A stretch of 64,000 nt of DNA from Methylorubrum rhodesianum (GTDB lineage: Bacteria > Pseudomonadota > Alphaproteobacteria > Rhizobiales > Beijerinckiaceae), in NCBI RefSeq assembly GCF_014199985.1, contig NZ_JACHOS010000003.1, forward strand, positions 272,454 to 336,453, in the 5' to 3' direction. How positions within the stretch are numbered: the first letter of the stretch is position 1; each line of letters begins with the position of its first letter. This document shows, one piece after another, positions 60,841 through 64,000 of this stretch. The position numbers and the translations under genes are program-made. The notes beneath the pieces were generated by a model. The model was given only the letters and a program-made list of their open reading frames with translations. It was not told the DNA's origin and did not search any database.

Positions 60841-63183
60841 CTACCAGCGGTAGCGCAGGGTTGCATAGACGGTGCGCGGAAGCCCGTAATAGCAGCCCGA
60901 ATAGGAGAAGCAGCCGGTCACGTAGCGCTCGTCGAGTAGGTTCTGGGCGTTGAGCTGGACCTGGAAGCCCTGGAGCGTCGCGTCGAGATATTTCAGGTCG
61001 TAGCTCGCCACCGCGTCCACGAGCACGCTCTCCGGCACCTTGAAGGTGTTGGCCGGATCACCCCAGGAGGGGCCGAGATAGCGCACGCCGCCGCCGACCT
61101 GGAGGCCGAGGAGCGGCCCGTCGGTGAAGCGGTAGTCGGCGAAGAGCGAGGCGGTGGAATCGGGCACCAGCACCGGGCTGCGGCCGACGAGGGGCACCGG
61201 CTGGCCGGTGAGGTCGTTGGTGGTGTTGGTGATGTCGCGGGTGTTCTTGATGTCGAGGATCGAGAAGCCGCCGATCAGGGTCAGGTTCTCGTTGATGTTG
61301 GCCCGCGCCTCGAACTCGATGCCCTGCACGCCGACTTCGCCGGTCTGCACCACGAAGCCCTGGTTGTTCGGGTCCGGCTGCGTCGCGTTGGAGCGGCGGA
61401 TGTCGAAGGCGGCGGCGGTCAGCAGGATGTCGGTGCCGGGCGGCTGGTACTTGATGCCGGCCTCGTACTGGTTGCTGGAGACCGGGTCCGGGATGCGCCC
61501 GACCGTCCCGAAGGTCGTGTCGAAGATGCGGCCCGTGGCGATCGGCTCGAACGCCTCGCTGTAGGAAACGTACGGCGCGATCCCGTTGTCGAACAGGTAG
61601 AGGAGGCTCGCCCGCCCCGTGAAGGCATCCGCCGGGACGTTCTGGATCGCCAGGGCGCCGGTGGCGAGCGTGCGCGTCGGGCCGCTCTGCCGGGCGACGT
61701 CGTAGCGCCCGCCGAGCGTCAGCACGAGCCGGTCGAACTTGATCTGGTCCTGGAAGTAGACGCCGGTCTGCTCGGCGGTGATTGTCGCGTCCGAGGTGAA
61801 GGCCGGGAACGCGATGTTCATGTCGTAGTTCGGATTGAGCGCGTTCAGGCCCGGCGCCGGGTTGAACGGCCCGGCCAGCGTGCGGGTACGGAACGTGCGG
61901 TGATCGACGCCCAGCAGCGCCGTGTGCGCCACCGGGCCGGTGTCGAAATTCGCTACGAAATTATTGTCGATCGTCCAGGCATCGATGCCGACCTGGGTAC
62001 CGCCCACCGAGCGCGGGATGACCGGGCCGCTGGCGAAGGGACCGTTCTGCGTGTTGAAGGCGCTGTAGACGCTGCGGTAGTCGCCCTCGGTGCGCAGGTA
62101 GCGGCCGGCGGAGTGGAAGCGCAGGTTCTCGTTGAGGCGGTGGTCGAACAGGTAGCTGATCGAGGCCTGGGTGCGGTCGGAGCGCTCGATGCCTCGGTCG
62201 CCGTCGTAGAAATCGACCGGCAGGCGCCCGAACACGCCGTTGCCGAAGTTGCGGGCAAACACCGTGCCGACCGCCGGGAAGCCGCCGTAGAAGCCGGAGA
62301 ACGGGTCGCGCTGGTACTGGCCGATGATCGTGAGCTGCGTGTCGGCGTCGGGCCGCCAGGTCAGGCTCGGATTGATGAAGAAGCGCTCGACCTGCGTCGT
62401 CACCGCCGGCCCGTCGCCCTTCCAGCCCAGGCCCACCACCCGGTAGGCGAACTGGTCGGCCACGCCGCCGCTGCCGTCGCCGACCGGGCCGCCGACGTCG
62501 AAGCCGCCGCGCACCTCGCTGAAGCCGCCGCCCTGGACGAAGATCTCGTTGTGGCGGACGAACTGGGGCACCTTGGAGACGAGGTTGACGATGCCGCCGG
62601 GGCCCGACTGCCCGTAGAGCACCGAGGCCGGTCCCTTGATGATGTCGACCCGCTCCAGCCGATAGGGATCGATGGTGGGGGAGGCGTCGCGGCTGCCGGG
62701 CAGCGGCAGGCCGTCGAGGAAGATCGGGGCGGTGAAGCCGCGGATGTAGAACTGCTCCAGGCGGGTCGAGCCGGCGCCGCCGCGCTGCTCCGTGGTGACG
62801 CTCGGGGTGTAGCGCAGCGCCTGGTTGATGGTGAGCGCGTTCTGGTCCTCGATCTGCTTGCGGCCGACGACGGAGATCGACTGCGCCGTCTCCAGGATCG
62901 GCGTGTCGGTCTTGGTGGCGACGGTGCTGCGGCTGGCGACGTAGCCCGGAACCGCGCCGAGGGCGCCGCCGGGACCGTAGAGCGCGCCGCCGAGCGTGGC
63001 GCCGCGGCCCTGGCCGGTCACGCTCAGTTCGGACAGTTCGATGGCGCCGGCAGCATCCTGCGCGAGGCCCGGTGCGGAGAGGCCGCAGAGGGCCGTTCCC
63101 GAAAGGACCGTCGAGGCCAGCAAGCGTGAAATCCAGCCCGCACGCGGAGACAGCCGAGCGGAAACGCCACGATCTTCGAACAT
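60841..63183 (-). CDS. TonB-dependent siderophore receptor
   Basis: The 780-residue outer-membrane protein has a signal peptide (residues about 15-42, ending GLAQDA), a plug domain (ILETAQSISVVGRKQIEDQN, EQFYIRGFTAPIFLDGLPLP, IIKGPASVLYGQSGPGGIVN) and a 22-strand barrel ending in YATLRYRW, the aromatic terminal strand. The long N-terminal part before the plug has a TonB-box-like segment (IELSELSVTGQ). The substrate is probably a ferric siderophore, given the PepSY/DUF3325/DUF3649 genes that follow. Palindromes in the upstream AT-rich region suggest iron-responsive control. Confidence 0.94.
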   Translation of the reverse strand: MFEDRGVSARLSPRAGWISRLLASTVLSGTALCGLSAPGLAQDAAGAIELSELSVTGQGRGATLGGALYGPGGALGAVPGYVASRSTVATKTDTPILETAQSISVVGRKQIEDQNALTINQALRYTPSVTTEQRGGAGSTRLEQFYIRGFTAPIFLDGLPLPGSRDASPTIDPYRLERVDIIKGPASVLYGQSGPGGIVNLVSKVPQFVRHNEIFVQGGGFSEVRGGFDVGGPVGDGSGGVADQFAYRVVGLGWKGDGPAVTTQVERFFINPSLTWRPDADTQLTIIGQYQRDPFSGFYGGFPAVGTVFARNFGNGVFGRLPVDFYDGDRGIERSDRTQASISYLFDHRLNENLRFHSAGRYLRTEGDYRSVYSAFNTQNGPFASGPVIPRSVGGTQVGIDAWTIDNNFVANFDTGPVAHTALLGVDHRTFRTRTLAGPFNPAPGLNALNPNYDMNIAFPAFTSDATITAEQTGVYFQDQIKFDRLVLTLGGRYDVARQSGPTRTLATGALAIQNVPADAFTGRASLLYLFDNGIAPYVSYSEAFEPIATGRIFDTTFGTVGRIPDPVSSNQYEAGIKYQPPGTDILLTAAAFDIRRSNATQPDPNNQGFVVQTGEVGVQGIEFEARANINENLTLIGGFSILDIKNTRDITNTTNDLTGQPVPLVGRSPVLVPDSTASLFADYRFTDGPLLGLQVGGGVRYLGPSWGDPANTFKVPESVLVDAVASYDLKYLDATLQGFQVQLNAQNLLDERYVTGCFSYSGCYYGLPRTVYATLRYRW

Positions 63184-63561
63184 CTTCTTCCGGAACGCTT
63201 TTAGCTTAGGTTATAAAACCCAAGAGGACACGACGAACTGCGTGTCGCGTATGGCAAAGGCGGAATGATGTATGCAAGATCTATGTTTTATAACTGTTAT
63301 AAATACAGATACTTGGATCGATGATCTGAGTTGCGTGCAACCATTCTACTTGCACGATATTTTTGCAACCTGATGCGGTAACGCATCAGCCGGACCCGGC
63401 TTCCGAGCGAAAGGCGGCGTGACGAGGCTGCCCGAAGAGGGCGGGAACCGCACGGACGGGCAGGCCGGGCGGCGGCGCAGGATCCGAGGGCTCCGGGGGA
63501 CGCCGCGCGTGACGCGGCCTCGGTCCTCGACCGTTCGCGGGAGCGGGGTTCCGGCGGGATC
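63184..63561. promoter_or_regulatory. AT-rich control region upstream of the iron-uptake operon
   Basis: The first 190 bp are markedly AT-rich for this genome. They contain the perfect dyad TTTATAAC-T-GTTATAAA (63287-63303), an inverted copy GTTATAAAAC (63210-63219) of the GTTTTATAAC at 63285-63294, and CGTGCAA/TTGCACG (63334-63340/63350-63356). A -35-like TTGCAT on the minus strand lies between. These look like operators of an iron regulator; the motif is not the classic Fur box, so the protein is not named. The second half (63389-63561) is GC-rich with nothing clear. Confidence 0.5.
63371..63388. other. Small hairpin between the small membrane protein and the iron region
   Basis: TGATGCG (63371-63377) and CGCATCA (63382-63388) pair perfectly around GTAA. 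It is located about 170 bp past the stop of the minus-strand small membrane-protein gene and could end its transcript or be an operator. Confidence 0.35.
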
Positions 63562-63831
63562 CTACAATCCCGGCCCGCTCAGAACCTGACGGTGGTCGAC
63601 CGGGTCCCAGATGCCCTCGAAGACCGGAGCGGGCCCCTTCGGCCGCTCGCGGACCGGCATCATCGCGGCCGGAGCGATCGCCTGCTCCAGAGCGGGCGCG
63701 ACGAGCAGCACGGTCACCGCCGTCCCGACGGCGCACAGCGTCGCGATCATCCAGCGCGGCATCTCCCAGCTGTGGAGGAGCACGGTCCCGGCTGCGAGGA
63801 GGGCGAGGGAGCCGACGAGCTTGGGCAACAC
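63562..63831 (-). CDS. Small two-helix membrane protein, function unknown
   Basis: The 89-residue protein has two hydrophobic segments (LPKLVGSLALLAAGTVLLHS and MIATLCAVGTAVTVLLVAPA) and a Pro-rich cytoplasmic or periplasmic tail ending PVFEGIWDPVDHRQVLSGPG. The GTG at 63831 has a strong GGAGG 7 bp upstream. The longer in-frame ORF that starts at 63963 is Arg/Pro-rich and lacks such a site. No family is recognised. The remaining 63832-64000 shows no gene. Confidence 0.68.
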   Translation of the reverse strand: MLPKLVGSLALLAAGTVLLHSWEMPRWMIATLCAVGTAVTVLLVAPALEQAIAPAAMMPVRERPKGPAPVFEGIWDPVDHRQVLSGPGL

Positions 63832-64000
63832 CGGACAACCTCCTCGAACGGCACGGACTGAACCATGTGGACTCAACGACACGGGCCGGATGGGACGGAC
63901 CGAACGATGCGGGGCCGCCGGTGCGAGCGGGATGCCAGCGCATTCTGTGCCGGATCGGGACATTCGGGCCGCGCACAGCTCGAATTCCGGTTGGGCGGCG

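Overview
The window is very GC-rich, densely coded DNA with short intergenic gaps and many GTG and TTG starts. It looks like the chromosome of a Methylobacterium/Methylorubrum-type alphaproteobacterium (Hyphomicrobiales). Support comes from a Caulobacter-style fliF-fliG-fliH-fliN-flbD operon with SciP next to it, a PmtA-type methyltransferase, a bacteriophytochrome with its heme oxygenase, a kaiBC operon, and two sites matching the alphaproteobacterial general-stress (EcfG) promoter GGAAC-N16-CGTT. I found no rRNA or tRNA gene, CRISPR array, transposase or phage module.

Layout. 1-9.9 kb: LysR/DoxX/VOC genes; a small operon of membrane protein, winged-helix regulator and UppS-like prenyltransferase that carries twin palindromes; an ankyrin protein; glpK with an exported MetX-like hydrolase; a chemoreceptor; GDPD and RidA. 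9.9-15.5 kb: a C39-peptidase ABC exporter and its HlyD partner, divergent from a 72-residue double-glycine peptide with tandem hairpins behind it, then an AraC regulator behind an EcfG-type promoter. 15.5-19 kb: argD-argF, an SRPBCC gene and a frameshifted VOC gene. 19-24.8 kb: an SDR and a flavin disulfide reductase behind a second EcfG-type promoter, then a photoreceptor kinase made of a PYP-like PAS domain fused to a phytochrome, followed by heme oxygenase. 24.8-29.7 kb: envelope genes (flippase-like protein, [2Fe-2S] protein, KpsE-like polysaccharide export protein, PAP2 enzyme).

29.7-37.8 kb: the flagellar block (flbD, fliN, fliH, fliG, fliF, sciP, flgD, fliK) with a sigma-54 promoter and a CtrA-like box that fit its regulators. 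38-43.2 kb: mnmA, pmtA, a TVP38 protein, a sensor kinase and a HigBA-type toxin-antitoxin pair whose toxin has an in-frame amber codon near its expected N-terminus. 43.2-47 kb: an EmrAB efflux system with a divergent TetR regulator between two operators. 47-50 kb: an acyl-CoA dehydrogenase, Sua5/TsaC and a possible small RNA. 50-55.1 kb: a kaiC-kaiB-kaiB-hybrid-kinase operon with a divergent single-domain response regulator. 55.1-58.3 kb: a PepSY protein with an OmpR/PhoQ-like two-component system, and a nuclease. 58.2-63.4 kb: a TonB-receptor/PepSY iron-uptake operon behind an AT-rich palindromic promoter region. A small membrane protein closes the window.

The most promising items for novelty are the uncharacterised double-glycine peptide and its exporter, the PYP-like/phytochrome kinase whose PYP domain lacks all three photocycle residues, and the dual-kaiB clock-like operon.
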